Assembly (NCBI GenBank): GCA_016650415.1
Contig: JAENVU010000226.1
Location: 1-18,999, forward strand
DNA: 18,999 nt
Direction: 5' to 3'
From: Acidimicrobiia bacterium
GTDB lineage: Bacteria; Actinomycetota; Acidimicrobiia; IMCC26256; JAENVU01
This document shows, piece after piece, positions 1 to 8,039 of this stretch. A program made the translations under genes and the position numbers. Below the pieces are notes generated by a model. It made no database searches and had not been told where the DNA came from. It was given only the letters and a program-made list of their open reading frames with translations. Every line of letters starts with the position of its first letter. Position 1 is the first letter of the stretch.

Positions 1-1
1 A

Positions 2-2455
2 TGGGGAGCTGACGACGGCGAGTTTCCCCGCCTGTCCCTGCCGTTCGATCGACTTCTCGCCCGTACGAAGGTCGCGACCACGTCGGTGCTCGCGGCGCCG
101 GACGGGCCCGACACCCTGCAACTGGGTGCATCGGCCTTCGATCCGGTGGTGGGCGACGTCGAGGCGTTGGCCGATCGAGTTCGGGCCCTGGTGCGCGCTG
201 AACACCGTGTCGTCCTTGCGGCCGAGGGCGAAGGGTCGGCTCGCCGGCTGGCCGACGTGCTCGCCGGTGAGGGCATCGATGCTCGCGTCGACGCCCCGAT
301 TCATCCGGGCGTGGTGTCCGTCGTCGTCGCGCCCCTCGAACGGGGCGTGATCGTCCCTGGGGCACACCTCGCCTTGGTCGCGGAAGCCGACCTCACCGGC
401 CGGCGACGGGTCCACCGGACGTCCCGGGGCGCGCGCAAGGCGGTCGACTACTACGACGATCTCAAGCCGGGCGACTTCGTGGTCCATCAGGTGCACGGCG
501 TGGGTCGGTACGAAGGTATGGCGACCCGCGCGATCGGCGGCGCCGAACGTGATTACCTGCTGATCGCGTACCGGGGCAGCGACAAGCTCTACATCCCGAC
601 CGACCAGGTCGGCACCGTGCGCCGCTACACCGGTGGGGATTCGCCCTCGCTCTCACGCATGGGCGGCGCCGAATGGTCCAAGACCCGGGCCAAGGTGCGT
701 GCCGCCGTGCGCGACATCGCCGCCGAGCTGGTGATCCTGTACCGCAAGCGATTGGCTACACAGGGGTTCGCGTTCAGCGCCGACACGCCCTGGCAACGCG
801 AACTCGAGGATGCGTTCCCGTACGAGGAGACCCCGGATCAGCTCCGCGCCATCGAAGAGGTCAAGGCCGACATGGAAGCCGTCCTGCCGATGGATCGGCT
901 CATCTGTGGCGACGTGGGGTTCGGCAAGACCGAGGTTGCGTTGCGGGCCGCGTTCAAGGCAGTGCAGGACGGCAAGCAGGTCGCGATCCTCGGGCCGACC
1001 ACGCTGCTCGCCAATCAGCACGGCCAGACCTTCCGCGAGCGGTTCGCCGGATATCCGGTACGGGTCGAGGTGCTCTCCCGCTTCCTCACGACCGCGGAAC
1101 AGAACGCCGTCGTCCGGGGGCTGAAGTCGGGTGAGGTCGACGTCGTGGTCGGTACCCACCGGCTCCTCTCGCAGGACATCGAGTTCAAGGACCTCGGCCT
1201 GCTCGTGATCGACGAGGAGCAACGATTCGGTGTCCAGCACAAGGAGCGGATCAAGCACCTCCGCGCGCACGTCGATGTGCTCACGCTGACCGCGACGCCG
1301 ATTCCCCGAACGCTCGAGATGAGTCTCACGGGCATCCGCGACCTCTCGATGGTGCAGACGCCACCCGAAGCGCGCCAACCGATTCTCACCTACGTGGGGG
1401 AGTACGACGATCGCGCGGTCAGCGAAGCCATCCGACGCGAGCTCCTGCGCGAGGGCCAGGTCTTCTACGTCCACAACCGCGTGCAGGACATCGAACACAC
1501 CGCCGAACACGTACGCCAGCTCGTGCCCGAAGCGCGGATCGGCATCGCGCACGGGCAGATGGATGAAGGACGGCTCGAACGCGTCGTGCTCGACTTCGCC
1601 GATCGTGAGTACGACGTGTTGGTCTGCACCACCATCGTCGAGAGCGGTCTCGACATGCCGACGGTCAACACGATGGTCGTGGACCGGGCCGACCTTCTCG
1701 GCCTCGCGCAGCTCTACCAACTTCGCGGTCGGGTTGGTCGACGCGGATCCCGCGCCTACGCCTACTTGCTCCATCCGGCCGATCGGGCCCTCTCCGAAGA
1801 GGCGTACGAGCGACTCAAGGCCATCGGGGAGTTCACCGACCTGGGCTCGGGTTTCAAACTGGCGATGCGAGACCTCGAGATCCGGGGCGCCGGGAACCTG
1901 CTCGGGGGTGCCCAGAGCGGGCACATCGCCGCGGTCGGTTTCGACCTCTACTGCGAACTCGTGACCGAAGCGGTGAGTGAGCTCAAGGGGGAGGTCGCCG
2001 AAGCACCGTTCGAGGTCGTGCTCGATTTGCCGGTCGATGCCCATCTGCCGCGCGAGTACATCAGTCGCGACGACGTTCGGATGGAGGCGTATCGGCGCTT
2101 GGTCGCGGTGCTCACGCCTCGGGATGTCGACGACATCCGGAACGAATGGCTGGATCGCTACGGTCCGATCCCGGCGCCCGCCGAGGCGCTCCTCGGTGCC
2201 GCACGCGTCCGCGCCGAGTGTGTCCGGGCGCGCGCCACGAGCGTGTCGGTGCAGAAGGGCATCGCCCGGATCGAGGGGCTGGAGCTGCTCGAGAGCCGCA
2301 AGGTGCGGATGAAACGGCTCTACCCGAAGTCGGTGATCAAGGACAGTGGTGAGCTCGTGATCCCACTCGGCGTCCCGGCCGATCAGGTGGCCGAGGCCCT
2401 CGTGGAGCTGTTGGGGCAACTCGTTCCTGAACCGGAACCCAGCACGGTGGCCTGA
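2..2455 (+). CDS. mfd: Transcription-repair coupling factor Mfd, 5' end cut by window edge
   Basis: Mfd is a DNA translocase that pushes stalled RNA polymerase off DNA and recruits UvrA for repair. The frame is open from base 2, so the gene begins before the window; the GTG at 86 is an internal codon, not the start. About 817 residues remain of a protein usually near 1,150-1,200, so the UvrB-like N-terminal module is missing here. Visible in order: a CarD-like RNA-polymerase-interaction domain (about 460-640, with DFVVHQVHGVGRYEG), Walker A GDVGFGKTE (908-934), the DEEQ box with RFG (1211-1231), TATPIPRT (1289-1312), helicase motifs V and VI with QLRGRVGRRG (about 1620-1760), the TRG-type motor segment with LEIRGAGNLLGG, and the C-terminal regulatory domain (about 2020-2450). 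No disruption is seen. It is the first gene of a conserved housekeeping run. Very sure of identity. Confidence 0.97.
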   Translation, partial: WGADDGEFPRLSLPFDRLLARTKVATTSVLAAPDGPDTLQLGASAFDPVVGDVEALADRVRALVRAEHRVVLAAEGEGSARRLADVLAGEGIDARVDAPIHPGVVSVVVAPLERGVIVPGAHLALVAEADLTGRRRVHRTSRGARKAVDYYDDLKPGDFVVHQVHGVGRYEGMATRAIGGAERDYLLIAYRGSDKLYIPTDQVGTVRRYTGGDSPSLSRMGGAEWSKTRAKVRAAVRDIAAELVILYRKRLATQGFAFSADTPWQRELEDAFPYEETPDQLRAIEEVKADMEAVLPMDRLICGDVGFGKTEVALRAAFKAVQDGKQVAILGPTTLLANQHGQTFRERFAGYPVRVEVLSRFLTTAEQNAVVRGLKSGEVDVVVGTHRLLSQDIEFKDLGLLVIDEEQRFGVQHKERIKHLRAHVDVLTLTATPIPRTLEMSLTGIRDLSMVQTPPEARQPILTYVGEYDDRAVSEAIRRELLREGQVFYVHNRVQDIEHTAEHVRQLVPEARIGIAHGQMDEGRLERVVLDFADREYDVLVCTTIVESGLDMPTVNTMVVDRADLLGLAQLYQLRGRVGRRGSRAYAYLLHPADRALSEEAYERLKAIGEFTDLGSGFKLAMRDLEIRGAGNLLGGAQSGHIAAVGFDLYCELVTEAVSELKGEVAEAPFEVVLDLPVDAHLPREYISRDDVRMEAYRRLVAVLTPRDVDDIRNEWLDRYGPIPAPAEALLGAARVRAECVRARATSVSVQKGIARIEGLELLESRKVRMKRLYPKSVIKDSGELVIPLGVPADQVAEALVELLGQLVPEPEPSTVA

Positions 2456-2484
2456 CCCGTCCGAATCGGGAGTGGATCCGCCGG

Positions 2485-2500
2485 TAGGCTGCTGCACTTC
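2485..2500 (+). promoter_or_regulatory. Candidate near-leaderless promoter of the parvulin lipoprotein gene
   Basis: A TAGGCT box at 2485-2490, preceded by CGG, lies 10 bases before the ATG at 2501. It fits the actinobacterial -10 pattern TANNNT and would start transcription a few bases before the ATG. There is no Shine-Dalgarno sequence and no clear -35 box. This is an inference from pattern and spacing only. Confidence 0.4.
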
Positions 2501-3538
2501 ATGAAACGAACCTTTTCCCTCCTCCTGCTCGGCGCGCTCGCAGTGCTGCCCGCCTGCTCCTCCACCCCCGGTGTCGCGGCCACGATCAACGGCCACGACA
2601 TCAGCACCAAGGACGTGAGCAACGACGTCAGCGGCTTCGCGAAATCGAGCGAGTTCCGAAGTGCGCTCGCCCAGCAGGGCGTGACGCTCACCCAGAACGG
2701 GTCGGTCCCGAAGAGCTTCGCGGCCCAGTGGTTGGTGTCGTTGATCCAGAACGAGGCGGTCGCGCTCGTGGCCAAGAAGCGAGGGGTGAGCGCCACGGCG
2801 CAGGAGATCGCCGCCGCGCGCACCCAGTTCGGCCAGAGCCAGCAGAGTGGCAAGGCGTTCAAGCAGTTGCCCAAGACATTGCAGGATCGCCTCGTCGAGG
2901 CGGCGGCATTGCAGTCCGCGTTGCGGGCGTCGTTGAAGCCGTCCTCGCCCTACGCGGCACTCCAGGCCGATTGCCCGACCCAGCGTCTGATCGGGCACAT
3001 CCTCGTGGACACTCCGGAGAAGGCGCAGCAGGTCATCGACCAGATCAAGAATGGTGCGAGCTTCACGGATGTCTCGGCGCAGATGTCTTCGGACACGGGT
3101 GCGAACTCGCAGGGCGGACTCCTCATGTGCGAAGGGTCCTCACAGTGGACTCAGCTCGACGCGACGTTCCGAGCCGGCGCGGAGGCGACACCGACCGGCG
3201 GGCTGTCGGAGCCGATCAAGACCCAGTTCGGTTACCACGTGATCGAAGCGTTGCCGCTCACCGAGGAGAACGCGGCGCCGCTGCTTCCGACCGTGCAGAC
3301 GCCGGATCCGCTGGCACCCATCCTCACGAAGTACCTGACCGACGCGAAGATCTACGTCAATCCGTTGTACGGCAAGCTGCGCCGCCAGGGCGGACAGTTC
3401 ACGATCGAGCCGCCGGCCCCGAAGCCGGTGAAGAGTCGTCCGTCTGCAACGACGTCGACCTCGGCTCCCGCGGCGACCGCACCGACCGCACCGACCGCAC
3501 CGGCGAGCGGCGGGACGAGTAGCACGTCCACACCGTGA
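2501..3538 (+). CDS. SurA/PrsA-like peptidyl-prolyl isomerase lipoprotein (parvulin domain)
   Basis: This is a predicted exported lipoprotein of 345 residues that should help fold secreted proteins by proline isomerisation. The N-terminus has MKR, a hydrophobic stretch and the lipobox LPAC with the acylated cysteine at residue 19. A SurA-N-like helical region follows, then a parvulin domain at about residues 163-260, with GHILVDTPEKA, the GGLLMCEG turn and a C-terminal FGYHVIEALPL. Cysteines 158 and 210 flank the isomerase domain and could form a disulphide outside the membrane (inference). The last 45 residues are a Pro/Thr/Ala/Ser-rich tail with three TAP repeats. The gene lies 45 bases after mfd, and its stop overlaps the GTG start of the MazG gene by four bases, so the two are probably translated together. 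Isomerase activity is inferred from the fold; some family members act only as chaperones. Confidence 0.88.
   Translation: MKRTFSLLLLGALAVLPACSSTPGVAATINGHDISTKDVSNDVSGFAKSSEFRSALAQQGVTLTQNGSVPKSFAAQWLVSLIQNEAVALVAKKRGVSATAQEIAAARTQFGQSQQSGKAFKQLPKTLQDRLVEAAALQSALRASLKPSSPYAALQADCPTQRLIGHILVDTPEKAQQVIDQIKNGASFTDVSAQMSSDTGANSQGGLLMCEGSSQWTQLDATFRAGAEATPTGGLSEPIKTQFGYHVIEALPLTEENAAPLLPTVQTPDPLAPILTKYLTDAKIYVNPLYGKLRRQGGQFTIEPPAPKPVKSRPSATTSTSAPAATAPTAPTAPASGGTSSTSTP
3475..3501 (+). repeat. Three perfect 9-base tandem repeats
   Basis: The unit GACCGCACC occurs three times without mismatch near the 3' end of the parvulin lipoprotein gene and encodes a Thr-Ala-Pro repeat in the low-complexity tail. 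The unit is a multiple of three, so copy-number change would keep the frame. Confidence 0.85.
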
Positions 3539-5013
3539 GCGCGGCGCGGATCGTCGTCGTCGGTCTCGGACCGGCGGGCCTCGATCTGCTGCTCCCGGCA
3601 GCACGGGCCGAGATCGAACGAATCCCGCATCGGTACGCTCGCACCGCGCGCCACCCGGCGGTGACCGAACTCGCGGCCGCCGGGATCGAGTTCTCGACCT
3701 TCGATGCCGCGTACGAGGCCGCGACCGACTTCGCCTCGCTCTACCCGACGATCGCGGCAGACCTCGTCGCGAGGGCGTGGGAGCACGGCGAGATCCTCTA
3801 CGCCGTGCCGGGGAATCCCGGAGTCGCCGAGGATTCGGTCACGCTGATTCGCGCCGAGGCGGGAATCGACCTCGAGGTGACGGTGGTGCCCGGCCTCTCC
3901 TTCGTCGATCTCGCCTGGTCACGGATCGGTCGCGATCCGATGGCCGGCATCCACGTGGTCGACGCCGCGGAGTTCGTGCCGTCCGCGGCCGGCCGGTCGG
4001 GTCCCGTGCTGATCGGTCACTGCATCAACCACCTCGTGATGTCCGACCTCAAGCTGGCGTTGCTCGACTCCCTGGCACCGGAGACGCCCGTCATCGTCCT
4101 GCAACGGTTGGGCGCGCCGGACGAGCTCGTGACCGAGGTCGCACTCGAAGACCTCGACCGAGTGATCACCCCCGATCACCTCACTTCGGTGTTCGCCGAC
4201 ACGGGCGAGACGTCGGTCGCGGGCGATGTGGCGCGGCTCGTCGCGTTGGCTCGCCGGCTTCGCGGGCCGGGCGGCTGCCCCTGGGACGCGGACCAGACCC
4301 ATCACTCGCTCACGCGGTACCTCCTCGAAGAGGCGTACGAGACCGTCGAGGTTCTGGAACTGCTGCCCGACGATGCGCCGGCGGGTGACATCGATCTGGA
4401 CGCCTACGCACGGGTGGAGGACGAACTCGGCGACCTGCTGTTCCAAGTCGTGTTCCACTCGATTCTCGCTGCGGAAGCGGGCGCCTTCGACCTCGCAGAT
4501 GTCGCTCGTGGGATCCACGCCAAGCTGGTGCGGCGGCACCCGCACGTATTCGGCGATGTCGAAGCGGCGACGGCCGACGCGGTCCTCGCGAACTGGGAGC
4601 AGATCAAGAAGGGCGAACGTTCGAGCACATCGCTGGTCGACGGCATCAGCCCGGGGTTGCCGTCGTTGCTCTATGCCCACAAGCTCTACCGCAAAGCCGC
4701 GAGCGTCGGTCTCGATCCCGATACCGACACCGACGGCTTCGTCCGCATGGCGCAGGCGCTGCGGGAGTTGGAGATCGCCGCGGGCGCGGGTCAGACTGAA
4801 ACGGCATTGGGCGATCTGCTGGCTGGTGCCGTCGTGGTCGCCCGATCTCGGGGGGTGGATGCCGAGAGTTCGCTGCGCGGCTGGGCGGCCCGGTTCCGGG
4901 ATCAGTTCGTCCGCATGGAACAGCGGGCCGCCGCCGGGGGCCTGGAACTCACCGCAGAGACCGGGGCCCAGGCCCGTCAACTCTGGAACGACGTCGAAGG
5001 GGAGAGTCGATGA
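3535..5013 (+). CDS. mazG: MazG nucleotide pyrophosphohydrolase with N-terminal tetrapyrrole-methylase-like domain
   Basis: MazG hydrolyses (d)NTPs to NMP and pyrophosphate and helps clear damaged or signalling nucleotides. The 492-residue protein has two parts, as in YabN-type proteins. Residues 1 to about 230 resemble the tetrapyrrole methylase fold, starting with IVVVGLGPAG. A MazG domain follows, with GGCPWD at 246-251, EEAYE at 265-269 and the metal-binding EDELGD at 295-300, then RRHPHVFG and NWEQIKKGER. A second, degenerate MazG-like segment follows, with SLLYAHKLYRKAA. The start is a GTG whose bases overlap the preceding TGA, which fits translational coupling. The 3' end overlaps the next ATG (ATGA). 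Whether the N-terminal domain still methylates anything cannot be told from the sequence. Mycobacteria also carry mazG next to mfd and eno. Confidence 0.93.
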   Translation: MSAARIVVVGLGPAGLDLLLPAARAEIERIPHRYARTARHPAVTELAAAGIEFSTFDAAYEAATDFASLYPTIAADLVARAWEHGEILYAVPGNPGVAEDSVTLIRAEAGIDLEVTVVPGLSFVDLAWSRIGRDPMAGIHVVDAAEFVPSAAGRSGPVLIGHCINHLVMSDLKLALLDSLAPETPVIVLQRLGAPDELVTEVALEDLDRVITPDHLTSVFADTGETSVAGDVARLVALARRLRGPGGCPWDADQTHHSLTRYLLEEAYETVEVLELLPDDAPAGDIDLDAYARVEDELGDLLFQVVFHSILAAEAGAFDLADVARGIHAKLVRRHPHVFGDVEAATADAVLANWEQIKKGERSSTSLVDGISPGLPSLLYAHKLYRKAASVGLDPDTDTDGFVRMAQALRELEIAAGAGQTETALGDLLAGAVVVARSRGVDAESSLRGWAARFRDQFVRMEQRAAAGGLELTAETGAQARQLWNDVEGESR

Positions 5014-5701
5014 CATCGGTCATGGTCATGGGTCGTGAAGTGCAGATTCCGGTCGAGGTGCGCCAGGCGCGGTCCTGGTTCGCATCGTTCGCAGTCGGTC
5101 GGGATGCCGCCGCTCGGATCGTCGCGCCGGCGGGTCTGGAACCGGCGTCGCTGCCCGGCGGGCGCGCCATGCTCTCGCTCGGGTTCGTTCGCTATGTCGA
5201 TGGTGACCTCGACCCGTACAACGAGGTCGCCGTCGCGATCCTCGTCGCCGACCCCGAGGCGGAAAGGGCAAAGGGGCCTACATCCACCAGTTGCCGGTGA
5301 ACCAGGAGTTCACCTGCACGGCCGGTCGCGAGATCTGGGGCTTCCCCAAGTTCGTGACGCCGATCGAGATCAACGAGGAGCTGCGCGCCGACCGGTGTGT
5401 GCTCACGGTCGACGGTCGGATGGCGTTGACGATGACCCTGCGCCGCGGGCTGCCGGCACCGATGCGTTCCACGGCAGTCGACGCCTTCTCGTTCGGCGAC
5501 GGGGTGCTGCGCCGTACGAAGTGGGAGCTGCGCGGGTCGAAATCGCGGATGCGGCTCGGCGGCGCGGCCGTGGAGTTGGGCACCGGCGTGATCGCCGACG
5601 AGCTCCGGAGCCTGGGCCTGCCGAAACGCGCCCTCATGAGCGGCTGTATCGGAGAGGTCCAGATGACGTTCCAGGCCGCCGAAGTCGTCGGTGACCGCTG
5701 A
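5010..5701 (+). pseudogene. Acetoacetate-decarboxylase-fold protein, split by a -1 frame change
   Basis: Two frames together encode one acetoacetate-decarboxylase-like protein of about 230 residues. The ATG at 5010 overlaps the mazG stop and follows a purine-rich AAGGGGAG. That frame runs to a TGA at 5298-5300 and carries the N-terminal half (RQARSWFASF to DPYNEVAVAILV). From about 5270 the -1 frame continues the homology with AYIHQLPVNQEF, AGREIWGFPKF and a C-terminal half ending at the TGA at 5699-5701. The switch lies near GGAAAGGGCAAAGGGG (5261-5276). Adding one base there restores a single frame, so a sequencing indel or a real inactivating deletion are the simplest explanations; programmed frameshifting is a less likely third. 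The lysine after GFP matches the Schiff-base lysine of acetoacetate decarboxylase, but the adjacent second lysine is Phe, so true decarboxylation is doubtful. The substrate is unknown. Confidence 0.8.
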
Positions 5702-5801
5702 GCCGGCACCGTCCTGCGCGAAGGCCGCGGCGAGCTGCTCCATTGGTCTGAATCGCACTGATACCGGACGGAGAAGCCCCGATCGGGCACTCCTCACGGG
5801 C

Positions 5802-5876
5802 TACTCTCGGCCACACCGACCACACGCGCAACTTGATCGGTCGCGCCATCGACCGGTGTCCGATCCGAGGGGGACT
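5802..5876 (+). promoter_or_regulatory. Possible enolase promoter and leader
   Basis: The 175 bases between the decarboxylase-like gene and eno are the longest gene-free gap in the window. They contain a TACTCT box (5802-5807) that fits the TANNNT -10 pattern and would give a leader of about 63 bases. A GAGGGGG Shine-Dalgarno sequence at 5867-5873 sits just before the GTG at 5877. No clear -35 box or riboswitch is seen. The promoter call is weak; the ribosome binding site is good. Confidence 0.3.
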
Positions 5877-7169
5877 GTGAGCAGCATCGTCGACATCAAC
5901 GCTCGGGAGATCCTCGACTCCCGTGGGAACCCGACCGTCGAGGTCGAGGTCGAACTGCTCTCCGGGGCGCGGGGCCGGGCCGCGGTGCCGAGCGGTGCCA
6001 GCACCGGTGCTCACGAAGCCGTGGAACTCCGCGACGGTGGCGACCGCTACGGAGGCAAGGGAGTCCGGAAGGCCGTCGGACACGTCGAGGGCGACATCGC
6101 CGACGCGATTCTCGGGATGGAAGCGCTGGACCAGCGCGACATCGATCGGGTCCTGATCGAGTGTGACGGCACCGACGCGAAGAGCCGGCTCGGCGCGAAC
6201 GCCCTGCTCGGCACGTCGCTCGCGGTCGCCAAGGCCGGCGCCGACGAATGCGACCTTCCGCTGTACCGCTACGTCGGTGGCGCCAACGCTCACGTGCTGC
6301 CACTGCCGTGCATGAACGTGCTCAACGGCGGCGTCCACGCCGACAGCAACGTCGATCTCCAAGAGTTCATGCTGGCGCCCGTGGGCGCGGCGAGCTTCAC
6401 CGAGGCCCTGCGGATGGGGACCGAGACCTATCACGCGCTGAAGAAGCTGCTCCACGATCGCGGCCTGTCGACGGCGCTGGGTGACGAGGGCGGCTTCGCC
6501 CCGAGCCTCCCGTCGAACGAGGACGCGGTGAAGTTGCTGCTCGAGGCGATCACCGTCGCGGGGTACGCACCCGGCGACGAGATCGCGATTGCTCTCGACG
6601 CCGCGAGCACCGAGGTGTTTGCCGACGGCACCTACACGTTGGCGGGCGAGGGCCGCACCTTCGGCTCGGCGGAGTTCGCGGCGTACCTCGCCGATCTCTG
6701 CGACCGGTACCCGATCGTGTCGATCGAAGATGGCATGGCCGAAGACGACTGGGACGGTTGGGCCGCCCTCACCGAGGCGGTCGGCGATCGGGTCCAGCTC
6801 GTGGGCGACGACCTGTTCGTGACGAACCCCACGCGATTCCAACGCGGGATCGATCTCGGGGTCGCCAACTCGATCCTGATCAAGGTCAACCAGATCGGCA
6901 CACTCTCCGAAACCCTCGACACCGTCGCCCTCGCGGGCCGCCACGCGTACACGGCGATGATGTCGCACCGATCGGGTGAGACCGAAGACGTGACCATCGC
7001 GGATCTCGCGGTGGCAACGAACTGCGGGCAGATCAAGACCGGTGCGCCCGCTCGGAGCGACCGGGTCGCGAAGTACAACCAACTGCTGCGCATCGAAGAG
7101 GGCCTGGGTGAAGCGGCCGAGTATCTCGGTGGTCGCGCGTTGGCTCAGCGGGCTGGTGGCACCACATGA
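5877..7169 (+). CDS. eno: Enolase (2-phosphoglycerate dehydratase)
   Basis: Enolase interconverts 2-phosphoglycerate and phosphoenolpyruvate in glycolysis. The product is 430 residues, the usual length. It begins SIVDINAREILDSRGNPTVE and shows the catalytic-loop SGASTG from residue 39, LGDEGGFAP with the acid/base Glu204, the metal-binding VSIEDGMAEDDW and GDDLFVTN, the signature LIKVNQIGTL with catalytic Lys336, and SHRSGETED near the C-terminus. The start is the GTG at 5877, which has a good Shine-Dalgarno sequence. The frame stays open upstream to a GTG at 5691, but those 62 extra residues have no enolase similarity. The stop overlaps the ATG of the FtsB/DivIC gene (ATGA), as expected for the conserved actinobacterial eno-divIC pair. 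Confidence 0.99.
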   Translation: MSSIVDINAREILDSRGNPTVEVEVELLSGARGRAAVPSGASTGAHEAVELRDGGDRYGGKGVRKAVGHVEGDIADAILGMEALDQRDIDRVLIECDGTDAKSRLGANALLGTSLAVAKAGADECDLPLYRYVGGANAHVLPLPCMNVLNGGVHADSNVDLQEFMLAPVGAASFTEALRMGTETYHALKKLLHDRGLSTALGDEGGFAPSLPSNEDAVKLLLEAITVAGYAPGDEIAIALDAASTEVFADGTYTLAGEGRTFGSAEFAAYLADLCDRYPIVSIEDGMAEDDWDGWAALTEAVGDRVQLVGDDLFVTNPTRFQRGIDLGVANSILIKVNQIGTLSETLDTVALAGRHAYTAMMSHRSGETEDVTIADLAVATNCGQIKTGAPARSDRVAKYNQLLRIEEGLGEAAEYLGGRALAQRAGGTT

Positions 7170-7525
7170 CGCAGGGCCCGACGCCGCGCTACACGCCGGA
7201 ACAGGTGAGCCGGCGGCGGGCGATCATGCTGCGCACCAGCGTGGCACTCGTGATCGTCGTCGGATTGTTGTTCGTCGTGGTGTTCCCGGTGCGCGCCCTG
7301 CTGGACCAGCGTGGCGCACTGGACCAATCACAGCACCAACTCGAAGTGTTGCGGCAGGAGCGGCAACGGCTCGAGCGGGAGGCGAAGCAACTGCAGGCCG
7401 ATGCCGAGGTCGAGCGGGTCGCCCGCGAGGACCTGGGTATGGTGCGCCCGGGTGAACAGGCCTACGCGCCCGTCCCCGGGGTCTCGACCACGACCACGTC
7501 GTCCACCCTGCCGCTCGCCCCGTAA
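7166..7525 (+). CDS. ftsB: FtsB/DivIC-family septum formation initiator
   Basis: This small bitopic membrane protein belongs to the FtsB/DivIC family, which links FtsQ/DivIB and FtsL in the divisome. Its 119 residues comprise a short basic N-terminus, one transmembrane helix at about residues 23-45, and an extracellular coiled coil rich in Leu, Gln, Arg and Glu (about 46-85). The family's conserved end, ADAEVERVAREDLGMVRPGE, follows, then a short Thr/Ser/Pro tail. The ATG overlaps the eno stop by four bases, so translation is probably coupled to enolase. Placement directly after eno is typical for actinobacteria. The family is short and diverse, so the FtsB versus DivIC name is a convention. 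Confidence 0.9.
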   Translation: MTQGPTPRYTPEQVSRRRAIMLRTSVALVIVVGLLFVVVFPVRALLDQRGALDQSQHQLEVLRQERQRLEREAKQLQADAEVERVAREDLGMVRPGEQAYAPVPGVSTTTTSSTLPLAP

Positions 7526-7543
7526 GCCCTCGAGCACCGTCGC

Positions 7544-7555
7544 TACGCTGCTCGG
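7544..7555 (+). promoter_or_regulatory. Candidate leaderless promoter of the DUF501 gene
   Basis: TACGCT at 7544-7549 is followed by exactly six bases and then the ATG at 7556. This is the spacing expected if transcription starts at the A of the ATG. There is no Shine-Dalgarno sequence in the 30-base gap after ftsB. If real, this is an internal promoter that lets DUF501 and ppx be expressed apart from eno-ftsB. Confidence 0.5.
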
Positions 7556-8017
7556 ATGGCGGACCCCGATGATGTCGAGCGCGTCCGAGCGCGCCTGGGT
7601 CGGGAACCGCAGGCCGAGTTCGATGTCGTGGTGCGGGCGCCGGACGGAGCACCGGTCGTGATTCGCAATGCCGCGTTCCTCACCGACGGCACTCCGCTCC
7701 CGACCCGCTACTGGCTCGTCGATCCGGATCTCACTCGGTCGGTCTCCCGTCTCGAAGCCGCCGGGGGAGTGCGCGCCGCGCAGGCGGAGATCGGCTTGGA
7801 ACGAATCGCTGAGGCCCACGACCGCTACGCGGCGGAACGTGATGCGACGATTCCGCCCGGATACGCCGGACCGCGGCCGTCGGGCGGCGTCGGTGGCACC
7901 CGCGTGGGCGTGAAGTGCCTCCACGCCCACTACGCCGCGTTCCTCGCCGGCACCGACGACCCGGTCGGTCAATGGGTCGAGGCCCGGCTGCCGGCCGCAG
8001 CGGAAGGAAACGCATGA
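7556..8017 (+). CDS. DUF501 family protein
   Basis: The 153-residue soluble protein belongs to the DUF501 family, which has no established biochemical function. Conserved family stretches are visible: VVIRNAAFLTDGTPLPTRYW in the N-terminal half, SRLEAAGGVRAAQAEIG in the middle, and GGVGGTRVGVKCLHAHYA followed by DDPVGQWV near the C-terminus. The invariant Cys-Leu-His-Ala-His in that last block could bind a metal, but this is inference. There is no signal peptide or membrane helix. The gene sits between the FtsB/DivIC and Ppx/GppA genes, the same order as in mycobacteria (Rv1024-Rv1025-Rv1026 from memory), which hints at a link to division or polyphosphate/(p)ppGpp metabolism without proving one. 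Confidence 0.92.
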   Translation: MADPDDVERVRARLGREPQAEFDVVVRAPDGAPVVIRNAAFLTDGTPLPTRYWLVDPDLTRSVSRLEAAGGVRAAQAEIGLERIAEAHDRYAAERDATIPPGYAGPRPSGGVGGTRVGVKCLHAHYAAFLAGTDDPVGQWVEARLPAAAEGNA

Positions 8018-8039
8018 CCCCGGATCAGGGAGCCGAGCG

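Noticed and set aside
86..88. GTG as the start codon of mfd
   Set aside because: The frame is open to the window edge and the residues before it continue the Mfd sequence, so this GTG is internal.
653..2998. A 781-codon open frame on the minus strand opposite mfd and the parvulin gene
   Set aside because: It mirrors the codon periodicity of the plus-strand genes, spans two genes, and its translation (rich in Arg, His, Asp, Leu) has no domain-like pattern. Such shadows are usual at this GC content.
5010..5701. Two separate small genes instead of one broken decarboxylase-fold gene
   Set aside because: The two frames hold consecutive halves of a single family domain, and the second has no ribosome binding site at the GTG/ATG-like codons near 5291.
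5691..5876. A 62-residue N-terminal extension of enolase from GTG 5691
   Set aside because: The extra residues have no enolase similarity, overlap the previous gene, and the GTG at 5877 has a good Shine-Dalgarno sequence and gives the standard N-terminus.
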